NCBI GenBank assembly: GCA_021736215.1 | Contig: JAIPGI010000001.1 | Span: forward strand, 62,001 to 126,000 | Origin: Candidatus Altimarinota bacterium | GTDB taxonomy: Bacteria; Patescibacteriota; Gracilibacteria; UBA4473 | Direction: 5' to 3' | DNA: 64,000 bases | Shown: positions 43,571-53,375 of the stretch, piece by piece | Layout: each line of letters opens with the position of its first letter | Position numbering within the stretch: the first letter of the stretch is position 1 | Position numbers and translations under genes: made by a program | The notes under the pieces: model-generated | What the model saw: the letters and a program-made list of their open reading frames with translations, nothing else | Told to the model about the DNA's origin: nothing | Databases searched by the model: none

Positions 43571-44998
43571 ATGAAAAAATATTTCACCACTCCTATCTAC
43601 TATGTGAATGATATTCCCCACATAGGACACGCTTATTGCACGTTGGCTACGGATACACTTGTCCGTTACTGGCGGAAGAAAGTAGGAAAAGAAAATGTAT
43701 TCTTTTTAACGGGGACTGATGAGAATTCCCAAAAAACAGTTGATGCCGCAAAATTGGCCCAAAAGCCTATTGACCAATATCTTAATGAAATGGCGAAAAA
43801 TTGGCGTACCACATGGGAACAGATTGGAATTGAGTTTGATGATTTTGTTCGCACCACGGAAAAGAGACACGTGAAAAAAGTTCAAGAAATTTTTCAAAAA
43901 ATTTATAAAAAAGGAGATATCTACAAAGGGAAATACACAGGACTTTATTGTACGGGGTGTGAGACTTTCCTAAAAGAGTCAGATTTAGATCTAAATGGAC
44001 ATTGTCCACAGCACAAGAAACCACCACAAAAAATAGAAGAAGAGAATTATTTTTTCAGATTAAGTCACTACGGAGATCGGCTTTTGGAAATTTATGAAAA
44101 AAATAGGGGATTTCTTCAGCCCGAATCTCGACGGAACGAAATTGTCAGTTTTATCAAATCGGGGCTTGAAGATATATCTATTTCTCGAGAAACATCGGAG
44201 TTTGGGATTACGCTCCCTATCGATGGAAAACACAAAGTATATGTGTGGTTTGATGCTTTGATTAACTATCTTTCGGGGCTCCCTCAAGGAGAAAAAAATG
44301 AATTTTGGGATCATTCTTGCCACATCATTGGCAAAGACATTACTCGATTCCACTGCGTTATTTGGCCAGCGATGCTCCTTTCTGCGGAAATATCTCCCGT
44401 GACAGAAGTTTTTGCGCATGGATTTTTTACGATCGACGGGCAAAAAATGTCGAAATCCCTTGGAAATGTCGTATCTCCGCTTACACTTTCTGAGAAATAT
44501 GGGAACGATGCCCTTCGTATAGGACTTTTATCAAGTTTTGAATTCGGAAATGATGGAGATTTTTCAGCAGCAAATTTTGACAATTTTTATCGTTCGCGTC
44601 TTGCTGGTGGGGTCGGGAATCTTTTTAATCGAGTAATTGTTCTCGTGAATAAATTTTTGGAGGGAAAAAAGCCGAAGAAATTATCCATTGAGAATGATGA
44701 ATTACGAAACTTTGAACAACTTTTCGAAGAAAAGAAAATAAAATCGGCGATCGACTACTTCTTTTCCGTGGTCGACTCAGCCAATGAACTCTTGAATAAA
44801 GAAGAGCCTTGGAAACTAGCAAAAGTAGATATTGAAGCGGCTAAAAATGTTTTTGCAATATTGTTGCAAAAACTAGAATTCCTCACACAAATGGCAGAAA
44901 TTCTTCTCCCAGAAACATATCCAGAAATGAGGATCATGTTGGGGGATGAGGAATGCACAGGAGAGGCACATATTCTTTTTCAGAAAACGGATGAATAA
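43571..44998 (+). CDS. metG: Methionyl-tRNA synthetase
   Basis: MetRS charges initiator and elongator tRNA-Met. The HIGH motif is in PHIGHAYCTLATD near residue 17, and KMSKS is in GQKMSKSLGN near residue 298. Zinc-type residues CTGCETF and CPQHKKP lie near 128-150. The 475-residue protein lacks the C-terminal tRNA-binding/dimerisation domain found in longer forms. It carries no phosphatase insertion, unlike the IleRS and ValRS here. It is preceded by a Met-codon leader and terminator, so its level should rise when charged Met-tRNA is scarce. Confidence 0.97.
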   Translation: MKKYFTTPIYYVNDIPHIGHAYCTLATDTLVRYWRKKVGKENVFFLTGTDENSQKTVDAAKLAQKPIDQYLNEMAKNWRTTWEQIGIEFDDFVRTTEKRHVKKVQEIFQKIYKKGDIYKGKYTGLYCTGCETFLKESDLDLNGHCPQHKKPPQKIEEENYFFRLSHYGDRLLEIYEKNRGFLQPESRRNEIVSFIKSGLEDISISRETSEFGITLPIDGKHKVYVWFDALINYLSGLPQGEKNEFWDHSCHIIGKDITRFHCVIWPAMLLSAEISPVTEVFAHGFFTIDGQKMSKSLGNVVSPLTLSEKYGNDALRIGLLSSFEFGNDGDFSAANFDNFYRSRLAGGVGNLFNRVIVLVNKFLEGKKPKKLSIENDELRNFEQLFEEKKIKSAIDYFFSVVDSANELLNKEEPWKLAKVDIEAAKNVFAILLQKLEFLTQMAEILLPETYPEMRIMLGDEECTGEAHILFQKTDE

Positions 44999-45027
44999 AA
45001 TTTTGTAATACGGATTACGGAACGCCC

Positions 45028-45055
45028 TTGACGAGAGAAAAGGCTTCATTACAAT
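45028..45055 (+). promoter_or_regulatory. Promoter of the secreted-protein gene at 45069
   Basis: TTGACG (45028-45033), a 16-bp spacer and TACAAT (45050-45055), 13 nt before the ATG at 45069. Confidence 0.65.
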
Positions 45056-45068
45056 TCTGGCGTCTTTA

Positions 45069-45593
45069 ATGTTGAGACTTTTAACCCATTTTCTCATGAA
45101 AACAAAACATCTTATTTCCATGCTTTTGGTGGCAGGAACCATTGTTCCAACCATTGGATTTGCGCAATCCGAAATGGCGGCTACGTTTGATCTGCTTTTC
45201 CCAGATCGAACCATTGAACGTTCTCCTGATTTGGCGGGGAATCGCAAACATTCTTCTCCGGCGACATTGAGTCGAGGACAGGAAATTTTTGCAAATCGAA
45301 CAATAAGCGAAGGAACAAGTGCTTCCGATAATAAGCTTCAATCACAAGCAGATCGTTCTCCTGAGTCCTATGAAGTCGTGCAGCCCGGTCTTCAGCCATG
45401 GGTTGCGATGCACTACAAAAATCGTATTAGAAAAGCTTTTGAAATGACAAAGTTCGAAGAGGTAAATAAAAAGCCAATTATTGAAGTAAAACAAGAACAG
45501 ATTCGTTATGATCGAAAATATCGTTCCGCCAAAAACACTCTCGACGGAGAACGTGGAGGGAAAAATAAGCTCTACCGACAGTTCTTTCAGTAA
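45069..45593 (+). CDS. Hypothetical secreted protein
   Basis: 174 residues from the ATG at 45069, or 165 from the ATG at 45096. An N-terminal signal peptide is clear: MKTKHLISMLLVAGTIVPTIGFAQ, in part, with AQS as the probable cleavage region. The mature part is polar, has no cysteines and ends in a basic, Lys/Arg-rich tail (YDRKYRSAKNTLDGERGG). No family is recognised. A promoter TTGACG-16-TACAAT lies just upstream, and a strong terminator at 45624 closes the unit, so it is a single-gene transcript. Confidence 0.7.
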   Translation: MLRLLTHFLMKTKHLISMLLVAGTIVPTIGFAQSEMAATFDLLFPDRTIERSPDLAGNRKHSSPATLSRGQEIFANRTISEGTSASDNKLQSQADRSPESYEVVQPGLQPWVAMHYKNRIRKAFEMTKFEEVNKKPIIEVKQEQIRYDRKYRSAKNTLDGERGGKNKLYRQFFQ

Positions 45594-45623
45594 GAGACAC
45601 TTTTTATTCTAGAATTTCAAAAG

Positions 45624-45648
45624 GGTGCGACATGTCGCACCTTTTTTT
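45624..45648 (+). terminator. Terminator of the secreted-protein gene
   Basis: A perfect palindrome GGTGCGACATGTCGCACC (45624-45641) followed by seven T. Confidence 0.88.
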
Positions 45649-45715
45649 ATACAAAGAAAAGAATACTCCAATGTGAATAGTTTTGTTTTGGGATTACTTT
45701 CTTCCATTAATTTTT

Positions 45716-45742
45716 TTAAAAAAGACGGACAAGATTTGTCCG
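45716..45742 (-). terminator. fusA terminator
   Basis: Minus-strand CGGACAA (45742-45736), loop ATC, TTGTCCG (45732-45726), then a T-rich run down to 45716. Confidence 0.85.
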
Positions 45743-45775
45743 CCTTTAGAAATACGAAGGGAAAAATAAAAGAAA

Positions 45776-47854
45776 TTACCCTTTTCGTTCAGTGATAATT
45801 TTTTCTGCGACACTTTTGGGAACTTTGTCATAGTGAGAAAACTCCATAGTGTAACTCGCTCGTCCCTGGGTCATTGAACGCAAATCGGTAGCATATCCGA
45901 ACATTGATGCCAATGGAATTTTTGCTTTAACAAACTTTGCAAGACCTCGATTACCAGTTTCTTGAATGATCCCACGTCGAGAAGATACATCTCCCATAAC
46001 ATCTCCTAAATAGTCTTCTGGACTTACGATTTCCACTCCCATAATCGGCTCCAAAATAACAGGATCCGCTTTCATAGCACCTTCCTTAAATGCTTGGGCA
46101 GCAGCGATTTTGAATGCGAGTTCTGAAGAGTCTACATCGTGGTATGATCCATCATAGAGTTCAATCTCCACATCCACCACAGGATATCCCGCCAAAATCC
46201 CTCGGGTAACAGCCTCTTTAAATCCTTTTTCACAGCCAGGGATGTATTCATTTGGGATAGAGGCGCCTTTAATCGCATTGATAAATTTGAATCCACTTCC
46301 CAATTTTCCTGGACGAATACGGCACAAAACGTGTCCGAATTGTCCTCGACCACCGGTTTGCTTCTTGTGTTGGTATTCCGCAGAAACTTCTTTTTGAATG
46401 GTTTCTCGATAAGCGACCTGTGGAGCCCCGATATTTGCCTCAACTTTAAATTCTCGTCGCATTCGATCAACTAAAACATCCAGATGTAATTCTCCCATCC
46501 CAGAAATGATGGTTTGATTGGTTTCCTCATTGGTATGAACTCGAAAGGTAGGATCTTCTTCTGCTAATTTTTGAAGAGCCAAAGCCATTTTTTCTTGATC
46601 AGATTTTGTTTTAGGCTCAATAGAAATAGAGATGACTGGCTCAGGAAAATTGATAGATTCAAGAAGAATCGGTTTTGCCTCGTCACACAATGTTTCTCCC
46701 GTTTTGGTGCTTTTGAGACCGACAACGGCTCCAATGTGTCCAGCAGGAATTTCCTTAATTTCTTCTCGGGAATTTGCATGCATCTGTAACAGTCGTCCGA
46801 TACGTTCTTTTTGTTCGCTTGCAGAATTGTAAACATAACTCCCCGATAGAAGTGTTCCAGAATACACACGAACAAAGGTGATTCGTCCAACAAATGGATC
46901 TGTGGCAATTTTAAATGCGAGGGCGGATAAAGGCTCTGTTTTATCAGCGTGTCGTTCCTCAACCGCTCCGGTGTTTGGGTTAATTCCCGGAATAGAAGGT
47001 ACGTCTAGCGGACAAGGAAGATAATAAGTGACAGCATCAAGCATGGCTTGGACGCCTTTGTTTTTGAGAGCAGTTCCGGTAAGAACGGGAACAAATTCAT
47101 TTGCAATAGTGGTTCGGCGAATTGCTGCACGGATCTCGCTTGGAGTGAGAGTTTCTCCAGAAAGGTACTTATCCATGAGTTTTTCATCACTAGTGGCAAC
47201 GGCCTCGAGCAATTTTTCTCGCCACTCTTTTGCCAAAGCAAGTTCTTCATTTGGAATATCAACTATTTCAATTTCTTTCCCTAAATCGTCCTTATAAAGG
47301 ACGGCGTTCATTTCAATGAGATCAATCACTCCCTTGAATCCCTGTTCCATCCCGATAGGAATTTGGAGAGGGAAGGCACTTTTGGTTAAACGTTGAATAA
47401 TAGATTCATAAGACTTCCAGAAACTGGCGCCAGTTCGGTCCAACTTATTAATAAAACACATTCTCGGGACCTTGTATTCATCAGCTTGTCTCCAAACGGT
47501 TTCTGACTGTGGCTCGACTCCTGCGACTCCATCAAAAACACAAACCGCTCCGTCCAAAACGCGCAAAGATCGTTGTACTTCAACCGTGAAATCCACGTGT
47601 CCTGGGGTGTCGATAATATTGATCTGGCAGTCTTTCCAAAAACAAGTTGTTGCCGCAGAGGTAATAGTAATTCCTCGTTCACGCTCTTGTTCCATCCAGT
47701 CCATAACAGCCTCCCCTTCGTGAACCTCTCCAATCTTGTGAGACTTTCCTGTATAAAAAAGCACACGCTCAGTAACGGTGGTTTTTCCAGCATCGATATG
47801 CGCGATAATTCCGATATTTCGGACTTTGTCGAGGGAGAAATGAGTAACAGCCAT
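45776..47854 (-). CDS. fusA: Elongation factor G
   Basis: EF-G translocates the ribosome after peptide-bond formation. The P-loop AHIDAGKTT is near residue 20, DTPGHVDF near 84, and NKLDRTGA near 138; the C-terminal domains follow with [15 protein letters not shown] and [16 protein letters not shown]. The length of 692 residues is typical. It stands alone, away from rpsL and rpsG, with its own promoter (TTGACA-16-TACAAT at 47963-47936) and terminator. The 75-nt leader contains GGAGGAT (47882-47876), which can pair with ATCCTCC (47903-47897). Confidence 0.98.
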   Translation of the reverse strand: MAVTHFSLDKVRNIGIIAHIDAGKTTVTERVLFYTGKSHKIGEVHEGEAVMDWMEQERERGITITSAATTCFWKDCQINIIDTPGHVDFTVEVQRSLRVLDGAVCVFDGVAGVEPQSETVWRQADEYKVPRMCFINKLDRTGASFWKSYESIIQRLTKSAFPLQIPIGMEQGFKGVIDLIEMNAVLYKDDLGKEIEIVDIPNEELALAKEWREKLLEAVATSDEKLMDKYLSGETLTPSEIRAAIRRTTIANEFVPVLTGTALKNKGVQAMLDAVTYYLPCPLDVPSIPGINPNTGAVEERHADKTEPLSALAFKIATDPFVGRITFVRVYSGTLLSGSYVYNSASEQKERIGRLLQMHANSREEIKEIPAGHIGAVVGLKSTKTGETLCDEAKPILLESINFPEPVISISIEPKTKSDQEKMALALQKLAEEDPTFRVHTNEETNQTIISGMGELHLDVLVDRMRREFKVEANIGAPQVAYRETIQKEVSAEYQHKKQTGGRGQFGHVLCRIRPGKLGSGFKFINAIKGASIPNEYIPGCEKGFKEAVTRGILAGYPVVDVEIELYDGSYHDVDSSELAFKIAAAQAFKEGAMKADPVILEPIMGVEIVSPEDYLGDVMGDVSSRRGIIQETGNRGLAKFVKAKIPLASMFGYATDLRSMTQGRASYTMEFSHYDKVPKSVAEKIITERKG

Positions 47855-47935
47855 ATGTATAAAATTAAGGATTTAATCCTCCTCTACGAAATCATTGGAG
47901 GATAAAAAGAAAGAATTTCTTTTCAGAACGCGGCG

Positions 47936-47963
47936 ATTGTATGAAGGCAGAAGAAAATGTCAA
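47936..47963 (-). promoter_or_regulatory. fusA promoter
   Basis: Consensus TTGACA (47963-47958), a 16-bp spacer and TACAAT (47941-47936), read on the minus strand. Confidence 0.8.
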
Positions 47964-48045
47964 TTTTAAGAACAATTTTTAGTGGCTCGATTTTGTGGCT
48001 TCAGGAGAGAGCGAAATTTCTCAATAACAGAATTGAGAGAGTCAA

Positions 48046-48073
48046 TTGCAACTCCCCTCAAAATCGCGATAAT
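48046..48073 (+). promoter_or_regulatory. Promoter of the T4SS-type ATPase gene, near-leaderless
   Basis: TTGCAA (48046-48051), a 16-bp spacer and GATAAT (48068-48073), 11 nt before the ATG at 48085. Confidence 0.6.
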
Positions 48074-48084
48074 GAGAAAGTATT

Positions 48085-50541
48085 ATGATATTTGGAATAT
48101 GGGATGCGGTAATTGCTGGAAGTGCGACCATTTTGGTGGCGGGGTTTTTTGTTTTATGGTGGAGAAGGAGAATTGATTTCCAAAGGTCTCTCGATTTTAT
48201 TTTTTTACAAATACTTGTCCCCAAAAAAGAATCTAAAGAAGAATATGAAAAAGAACGAGACCTAACAAATGAAATAAGGAAAGTTATAGGGATTGGGGAA
48301 CATTTTTTTGCAACGCTACACGGGATTTATTCTCGGGATGTGCGGAATATTTTTACGAATCAAGACTTCCTTTCTCTCGAATATATTGCAACCGATGGAG
48401 AAATAAAATTTTTTATGGGATGTCCACGACATCTAAAATCTATTATTGAAAAACAAATCACGAGTTTTTATCCAGAAGCAGTTATTGAAGAGTGTCCTGC
48501 TCCGAGTATTTTTCGAGAAAAAACATTACAAAAAACAGCCTACCTTATAACAGAAAAAAAACATTGGTTTCCGATAAAAACATATACAAGATTTGAATCC
48601 GCAGATCCTATAAACAATATTCTTAATGCACTCTCTAATGCCTCTGATGAAAAAGGGAATTCTGCGGCAGTGCAAATTATGATTCGCCCGATGAAAGACG
48701 GATGGCAACGAAAGGTGCGACATCAAGCAAAAAAAATGTCTTCAGGGAAGAAAGATGTTTCTTGGTGGAACCCCTTTGCCCTTTTGGGAAATTTGTTTGG
48801 GATTTTAGTAAGGGGGGCAGAAGAAAAGCCGTCGGATGGAGGGCAAGTGGACTCAGAAGAATCTCAAGAAGCCATAAAAGCCATGGAAGAGAAATCGGAA
48901 AAAGTAGGATTTCATACAATTCTTCGGTGTGTAGCCTCTTCCCCCGATAAAAAAATAGCCGAAATGAATATAAATTCGATTGTGAATTCTTTTGCTCAGT
49001 ATGGAGCTCCAAGCATTAATTCGTTTGTGAGTCGGAAATGGCATTCTCAACGGAGTCTTATCCGAAATTTTTTATTTCGGTGTTTTCGAACAAGCTGGCA
49101 TTTCCAAAAGAAAATAGTGCTTTCACCAGAAGAACTTACCTCGCTCTTTCACTTCCCCCACATTAAATTCAATCAAGTTCCTGCTGTAAAATGGCAGAAT
49201 TATAAAATAGTAAAAGCCCCTTCAAATATCCCCAAAGAAGGACTTCTCCTGGGACACAATGTCTATCGAGGAGAGATATTGCCTATTTACATAAGGCGTG
49301 ATGACAGATTCCGTCATTTTTATGTCATTGGACAAACGGGGACAGGAAAGACCTCTATTTTTAAATCCATGATTCGGCAAGACCTCCTTAATGGAGAAGG
49401 ATTTTGTGTGGTAGATCCGCACGGGAGTCTTATTGATGACATTTTGCCATTTGTCCCACGTAATAGAATAGACGATGTCATTATTTTTGATCCCTCTGAC
49501 TTGGAGCGGCCCATGGGGCTCAATCTACTGGAGGCCGGAACCGATGAAGAACGTGATATGGTGGCACTTGATGCTATGAATATCATGCTCAAGCTTTTCG
49601 ATGAAGAGGTTTTCGGTCCACGAATTCAGGATTATTTCCGCAATGGATGTCTCACTCTTATGGCAGATCCTAATGGAGGAGCACTGACCGATATCGTGCG
49701 ACTTTTTACGGATGACGCTTTTCAACGAGCGCGCGTTCAGCACGTCAAAAATCCAGTAGTGAAATCGTTTTGGACGAAGCAAATGGCGCAGACTGGAACG
49801 CGAGAAAAACAAGAAATGATTCCCTACTTTGCCGCCAAATTCGGAGCATTTGTAACGAATTCCATGATGAGAAATATTATTGGGCAGACAAAATCTGCTT
49901 TTGATTTTTCCAAAGTTATGGAAGAGGGAAAAATTCTTCTTATGAATCTTTCCAAGGGAGCGACGGGAGAGATTAATTCCAAAATGCTCGGACTTATTAT
50001 TGTGTCCAAGTTGCAGATGGCGACGATGCGTCGCCAAAAAATGTTGTCAGGAGGGCAAAAACCGAGAGACTTTTTTCTCTATATCGATGAGTTTCAAAAT
50101 TATGTGACAGAATCACTGGAGTCGATTTTATCTGAAGCTCGAAAGTACCGATTGGGACTCAATATCGCCCATCAGTATATTGGACAAATTGATCAAAAAG
50201 ACCACAAAGGACGTTCTGTAAACCTCAAAGATGCAGTCTTTGGAAATGTCGGGACGATGATGTGCTACAAAATTGGCGCACAGGATGCGGAATACATGGC
50301 CAAAGAAATGAACCCTGCGTTTTCTGATCAAGATCTTATTAATATTGATAAATACAAAGCGGTCATGAAGCTTTCTATCGATACACAACCATCGAAACCC
50401 TTTTCGATCGTTCCACTGAATCCCTACCTCGAAAAAGGAGACGATGAAATTGCAACAGCACTCAAGCAAATATCTCGACTGACTTTTGGGCGAAGCAAGA
50501 AGTTTGTTGAGAAGGAAATATTTGCGAGATTGGATGTGTAG
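48085..50541 (+). CDS. Type IV secretion / conjugation-type ATPase (VirD4/TraG-like)
   Basis: 818 residues. An N-terminal membrane helix (residues 8-27, VIAGSATILVAGFFVLWW) is followed by a long family-specific region and a P-loop ATPase domain: Walker A GQTGTGKTS near residue 417, and Walker B FFLYIDEFQNYV near residue 663. A RecA-like motor of this type couples DNA or protein substrates to a T4SS or pilus channel; in CPR bacteria such genes are common and often associated with DNA uptake. No relaxase or other T4SS gene is near, so conjugation is not implied. A membrane protein of 67 residues follows. Confidence 0.88.
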   Translation: MIFGIWDAVIAGSATILVAGFFVLWWRRRIDFQRSLDFIFLQILVPKKESKEEYEKERDLTNEIRKVIGIGEHFFATLHGIYSRDVRNIFTNQDFLSLEYIATDGEIKFFMGCPRHLKSIIEKQITSFYPEAVIEECPAPSIFREKTLQKTAYLITEKKHWFPIKTYTRFESADPINNILNALSNASDEKGNSAAVQIMIRPMKDGWQRKVRHQAKKMSSGKKDVSWWNPFALLGNLFGILVRGAEEKPSDGGQVDSEESQEAIKAMEEKSEKVGFHTILRCVASSPDKKIAEMNINSIVNSFAQYGAPSINSFVSRKWHSQRSLIRNFLFRCFRTSWHFQKKIVLSPEELTSLFHFPHIKFNQVPAVKWQNYKIVKAPSNIPKEGLLLGHNVYRGEILPIYIRRDDRFRHFYVIGQTGTGKTSIFKSMIRQDLLNGEGFCVVDPHGSLIDDILPFVPRNRIDDVIIFDPSDLERPMGLNLLEAGTDEERDMVALDAMNIMLKLFDEEVFGPRIQDYFRNGCLTLMADPNGGALTDIVRLFTDDAFQRARVQHVKNPVVKSFWTKQMAQTGTREKQEMIPYFAAKFGAFVTNSMMRNIIGQTKSAFDFSKVMEEGKILLMNLSKGATGEINSKMLGLIIVSKLQMATMRRQKMLSGGQKPRDFFLYIDEFQNYVTESLESILSEARKYRLGLNIAHQYIGQIDQKDHKGRSVNLKDAVFGNVGTMMCYKIGAQDAEYMAKEMNPAFSDQDLINIDKYKAVMKLSIDTQPSKPFSIVPLNPYLEKGDDEIATALKQISRLTFGRSKKFVEKEIFARLDV

Positions 50542-50604
50542 ATATAATATTTCAACAGAAAAGAAATTTCTTTTTGGATGAAGAATAGTTAAACTCTCAA
50601 GCAA

Positions 50605-50808
50605 ATGGAAGAAAAATTTGATTTGGGGATGTTTTTAATAAGTGTTGTTTGCTGGCTTATGTTGAGTATTGCGTGGATGGGAATCGTTGGGGTCGTATTG
50701 TTTTTGTTAACACTTGTCATAAAAGCCATCACATTTAATTGGATTTTTGTCTTTTTGGGCGGATTGATTGGTGGAACAATTCAAATGTGGAAAGAAAGCA
50801 GAGAATAA
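50605..50808 (+). CDS. Hypothetical small membrane protein
   Basis: 67 residues, two membrane helices (MFLISVVCWLMLSIAWMGIV, in part, and FNWIFVFLGGLIGGTIQMW) and a charged C-terminus. It follows the ATPase gene by 63 bp on the same strand and could be a membrane partner of it. No family is recognised. Confidence 0.5.
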   Translation: MEEKFDLGMFLISVVCWLMLSIAWMGIVGVVLFLLTLVIKAITFNWIFVFLGGLIGGTIQMWKESRE

Positions 50809-50820
50809 CCATGTTTTAAT

Positions 50821-50928
50821 GTCATCCTCGCTTGTCGAGGATCCTGTGAAGAAAGAAATCCCTCGCAAGCGCTAAGCGCGCGACACACGTTTGCTGTATT
50901 CTTAGGATTCCGGACAAGCCGGAATGAC
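50821..50928. repeat. Intergenic GTCAT-ended repeat with terminal hairpins
   Basis: The 108-bp unit begins GTCATCC with hairpin CCTCG/CGAGG (50826-50840) and ends with hairpin ATTCCGG/CCGGAAT (50907-50925) and GAC. The same plan (GTCATCC ... GGAATGAC or GGATGAC) recurs at 59876 and 60639. It lies between two convergent genes. Confidence 0.6.
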
Positions 50929-50934
50929 AGACAA

Positions 50935-52329
50935 CTACAAATATTTCTTCAGTGGTCCCACAATCATTTCTTTTTTCTTTTCCAAGCTTTCCTTGTTTTG
51001 CGCTTCAATGCGCACAGATATTTTGGGTGAAGTGTTCGAGCATCGGATGATTGCCCATTCGCCTTTCCCGAAGTCAATTCGTACTCCATCAAGAGTACTA
51101 ATTTTGAGAGACATATCCCCTGTTAGAGACGCGATTAATCGCGTCTCTACTTTCTCCAAAATTTGAAATTTCTTTTCATCGGCAACGGGGAATTTTTCAG
51201 AATATTCAAGAAGTGATGGCCATCGCTTGGTTACATCAAGAATGAGGGATGGAGCAGATTGTATCGCAGAAATAAATCGGAGACTCGCGAGCATTGCATC
51301 ATCATGACCATAGAAATTTTCTCCAAAAAATTCATGTCCCGATTGCTCTCCCCCCAAAAGAGCGCCCGCTTCACGCATCTTGTTCATAATGTGAGAATGG
51401 CCCGTGGGGGAGATGATGACGTCGCCACTCAGTTTTTGTAATTTTTCAATCAAAGTAGCAGAAGTCATGGCATCAACGACAATTTTTTCTTTGGGATTTC
51501 TTTTTAAAAAATCTGCAGCCAAGATATACAAAATCTTATCTGCAGAAAGAATATCTCCGTTGTGTAAAATAATCCCAACCCGGTCTCCATCTCCGTCAAA
51601 AGCAAATCCAAAGTCAGCCCTTTCTTCTTGTACTTTTAGAATCAAATCCTGAAGATTTTTCTTCTCTTCGGGATCTGGTTGATGATTGGGAAATGATGTG
51701 TCTAAATCACAAAAAAGTTCAATCAATTGATGCCCAAATTTTCGAAAAATGTTTGGATAAAGAATTCCTGCAACTCCGTTTCCGCAGTCCACTACGATCT
51801 CGAGGGGGGTTTGCGGAGACGTAATACTTCTTAGTTTTTTTTCATACCTTGCTTCAAAAGAATTTGTTTTACATTTATCTCCGCATTCTCCGAAGTCGGA
51901 AGTTTTTCGACAGGTTGTACACTCGGCCATTTTGCGAATGGTTTGGATTTGTTCTCCGCACACAGCGCCTTCTTTGTCGGTCAACTTTAGACCATTATCC
52001 GAAGAAGGATTATGAGAGGCGGAAATCTGCATGGCTCCATCAAAGTTCCCTTCATGGAAAGCAAAGGAATTTACAGGGGTCGGGACTATCCCTCCCCAAA
52101 TCGAGTCACATCCTGCCGCCTGAAGCCCCGCAATTGTGGCTGGCCAAAGTTCTTCCATAGAAAGCCTCCCGTCACCAGAAACAAAAATTTTTGGTTTTTT
52201 AATTTTATATTTTTGTTTAATGTATTCGCCAAAAGCTGCCGCAATAGCAAAAAATCCGTCTTCGTCAAAATCCACAAAGGCTTCCCCACGGATATCATAT
52301 GCTCGGAAAATCTTATTTTTCAGAATCAT
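50935..52329 (-). CDS. Phosphomannomutase / phosphoglucomutase
   Basis: The enzyme moves phosphate between C1 and C6 of hexose phosphates. The phosphoserine loop is ISASHNPSSDNGLK near residue 103, the Mg site is DGDGDRVG near 250, and the sugar loop is GGEQSGHEFF near 325. The protein has 464 residues. Two odd features are seen: a cysteine cluster C-x2-C-x8-C-x3-C (CTTCRKTSDFGECGDKC) between the Ser loop and domain 2 that looks like a zinc knuckle, and ETRLIASL near residue 397 encoded by an in-frame palindrome. The ATG at 52329 is chosen over the TTG at 52347. Confidence 0.93.
   Translation of the reverse strand: MILKNKIFRAYDIRGEAFVDFDEDGFFAIAAAFGEYIKQKYKIKKPKIFVSGDGRLSMEELWPATIAGLQAAGCDSIWGGIVPTPVNSFAFHEGNFDGAMQISASHNPSSDNGLKLTDKEGAVCGEQIQTIRKMAECTTCRKTSDFGECGDKCKTNSFEARYEKKLRSITSPQTPLEIVVDCGNGVAGILYPNIFRKFGHQLIELFCDLDTSFPNHQPDPEEKKNLQDLILKVQEERADFGFAFDGDGDRVGIILHNGDILSADKILYILAADFLKRNPKEKIVVDAMTSATLIEKLQKLSGDVIISPTGHSHIMNKMREAGALLGGEQSGHEFFGENFYGHDDAMLASLRFISAIQSAPSLILDVTKRWPSLLEYSEKFPVADEKKFQILEKVETRLIASLTGDMSLKISTLDGVRIDFGKGEWAIIRCSNTSPKISVRIEAQNKESLEKKKEMIVGPLKKYL
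51124..51149. repeat. In-frame palindromic element, family B (copy in phosphohexomutase)
   Basis: A perfect 26-bp palindrome whose left half is TAGAGACGCGATT. It encodes ETRLIASL in the phosphohexomutase. The same 26 bases occur in radA (58904-58929). Confidence 0.85.
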
Positions 52330-52408
52330 CCTCTCTATTGTAAACAATAAGGCAGAGATTCACGAAAAACTTTTGATAATTCTTGGAAAAGGTACAATGG
52401 GAAGAGAC

Positions 52409-52681
52409 ATGAAACATTTACAAATTCGTGTTTTGGGAAAAGTTCAGGGCGTATGGTTTCGAAAAAATGCGCTTCAACAAGCACAACAGCTCAAAATTAC
52501 AGGATTTGTAAAAAATCAAACGGATGGATCAGTTCTTATCGAAGCAGAGGGAAAGGATGAGAATTTAAAAAAATTTCTTGATTGGTGTGAAAAGGGTCCC
52601 CCGCAGGCGGAGGTAGAACAACTTTTTATTCGAGAGGGAGATATTGAGTGTTATGATTCCTTTGACATTCGGGAAGGCTGA
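52409..52681 (+). CDS. Acylphosphatase
   Basis: 90 residues. The active-site segment GKVQGVWFRKNALQQAQ has the Arg that binds the acyl-phosphate, and GFVKNQTDGSVLIEAEG has the catalytic Asn. The Gly usually found before Phe-Arg is replaced by Trp (GVWFR). The enzyme hydrolyses acyl phosphates such as carbamoyl phosphate; its physiological role is unclear. An ATG at 52397 would add MGRD. The 3' end overlaps the convergent thpR-like gene by 31 bp. Confidence 0.88.
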   Translation: MKHLQIRVLGKVQGVWFRKNALQQAQQLKITGFVKNQTDGSVLIEAEGKDENLKKFLDWCEKGPPQAEVEQLFIREGDIECYDSFDIREG

Positions 52682-53229
52682 GGGAGGAGGAGCTTCTCTA
52701 GACAGGTATATTGTACTCCATGTGGGAATCGCTGAGATTGCCAGAGCTCAATGTGTGGGACATCTATTTGGTTTGGAGTCAGTGGGAATGAGGTAATTTT
52801 TAATAAAGGGGATACATCTCTCAGCCGTGCAAGTGTGATATGGGGGATTTGTCTTTTTTGAGGGAATTTTTCTTCCATAAATTTCCGACAAAGATGAAAA
52901 ACTTTTTGTGACAACTGTGCAAAAACTTCGCAATCTTTCATCTGTGCCCAAATCATTCGAGGGTCTTGCGGAGATTGAATTACAAATTTCTCAAATTCAA
53001 GATAAAAAGAAGGGAAATCGCTGAATGTCATCTTGAGAAGTTGTGTAAGTGGGGTGATATTTTGGGGAAGAATATCTCCCAAGAAAAAAAGCGTCACATG
53101 AAGATTTTTTTCCGGAGTCCAACGAACACTCAATTTTTCCAAGTGATTATTTTTTATCTGAAATTGTAATAGAGAACGTTTTATGCTCTCTGGTACAGGG
53201 ATAGCTAAAAAAAGTCTCAAGGGGGTCAT
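52651..53229 (-). CDS. RNA 2',3'-cyclic phosphodiesterase (2H family, ThpR/LigT)
   Basis: 192 residues from MTPLRLFLAIPV. Both catalytic motifs are present: HVTLFFLG near residue 45 and HITLARLR near residue 130. 2H enzymes open cyclic phosphates on tRNA or other RNA ends. The start at 53229 fits family alignments; the open frame extends to 53256. It overlaps the convergent acylphosphatase gene by 31 bp. Confidence 0.9.
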   Translation of the reverse strand: MTPLRLFLAIPVPESIKRSLLQFQIKNNHLEKLSVRWTPEKNLHVTLFFLGDILPQNITPLTQLLKMTFSDFPSFYLEFEKFVIQSPQDPRMIWAQMKDCEVFAQLSQKVFHLCRKFMEEKFPQKRQIPHITLARLRDVSPLLKITSFPLTPNQIDVPHIELWQSQRFPHGVQYTCLEKLLLPQPSRMSKES

Positions 53230-53375
53230 GACGATGATAAAAATAGCATAAAGCATATATTTCGCAAGAGAAAGGATGCATGCGGGAGTCAGGAGGCACT
53301 CAATTTTCTTTTGCGCTGAGTACCTATTGATACATATCTAAAAAACATGAACTATAAAGGTTCATTGTTTTTAGA

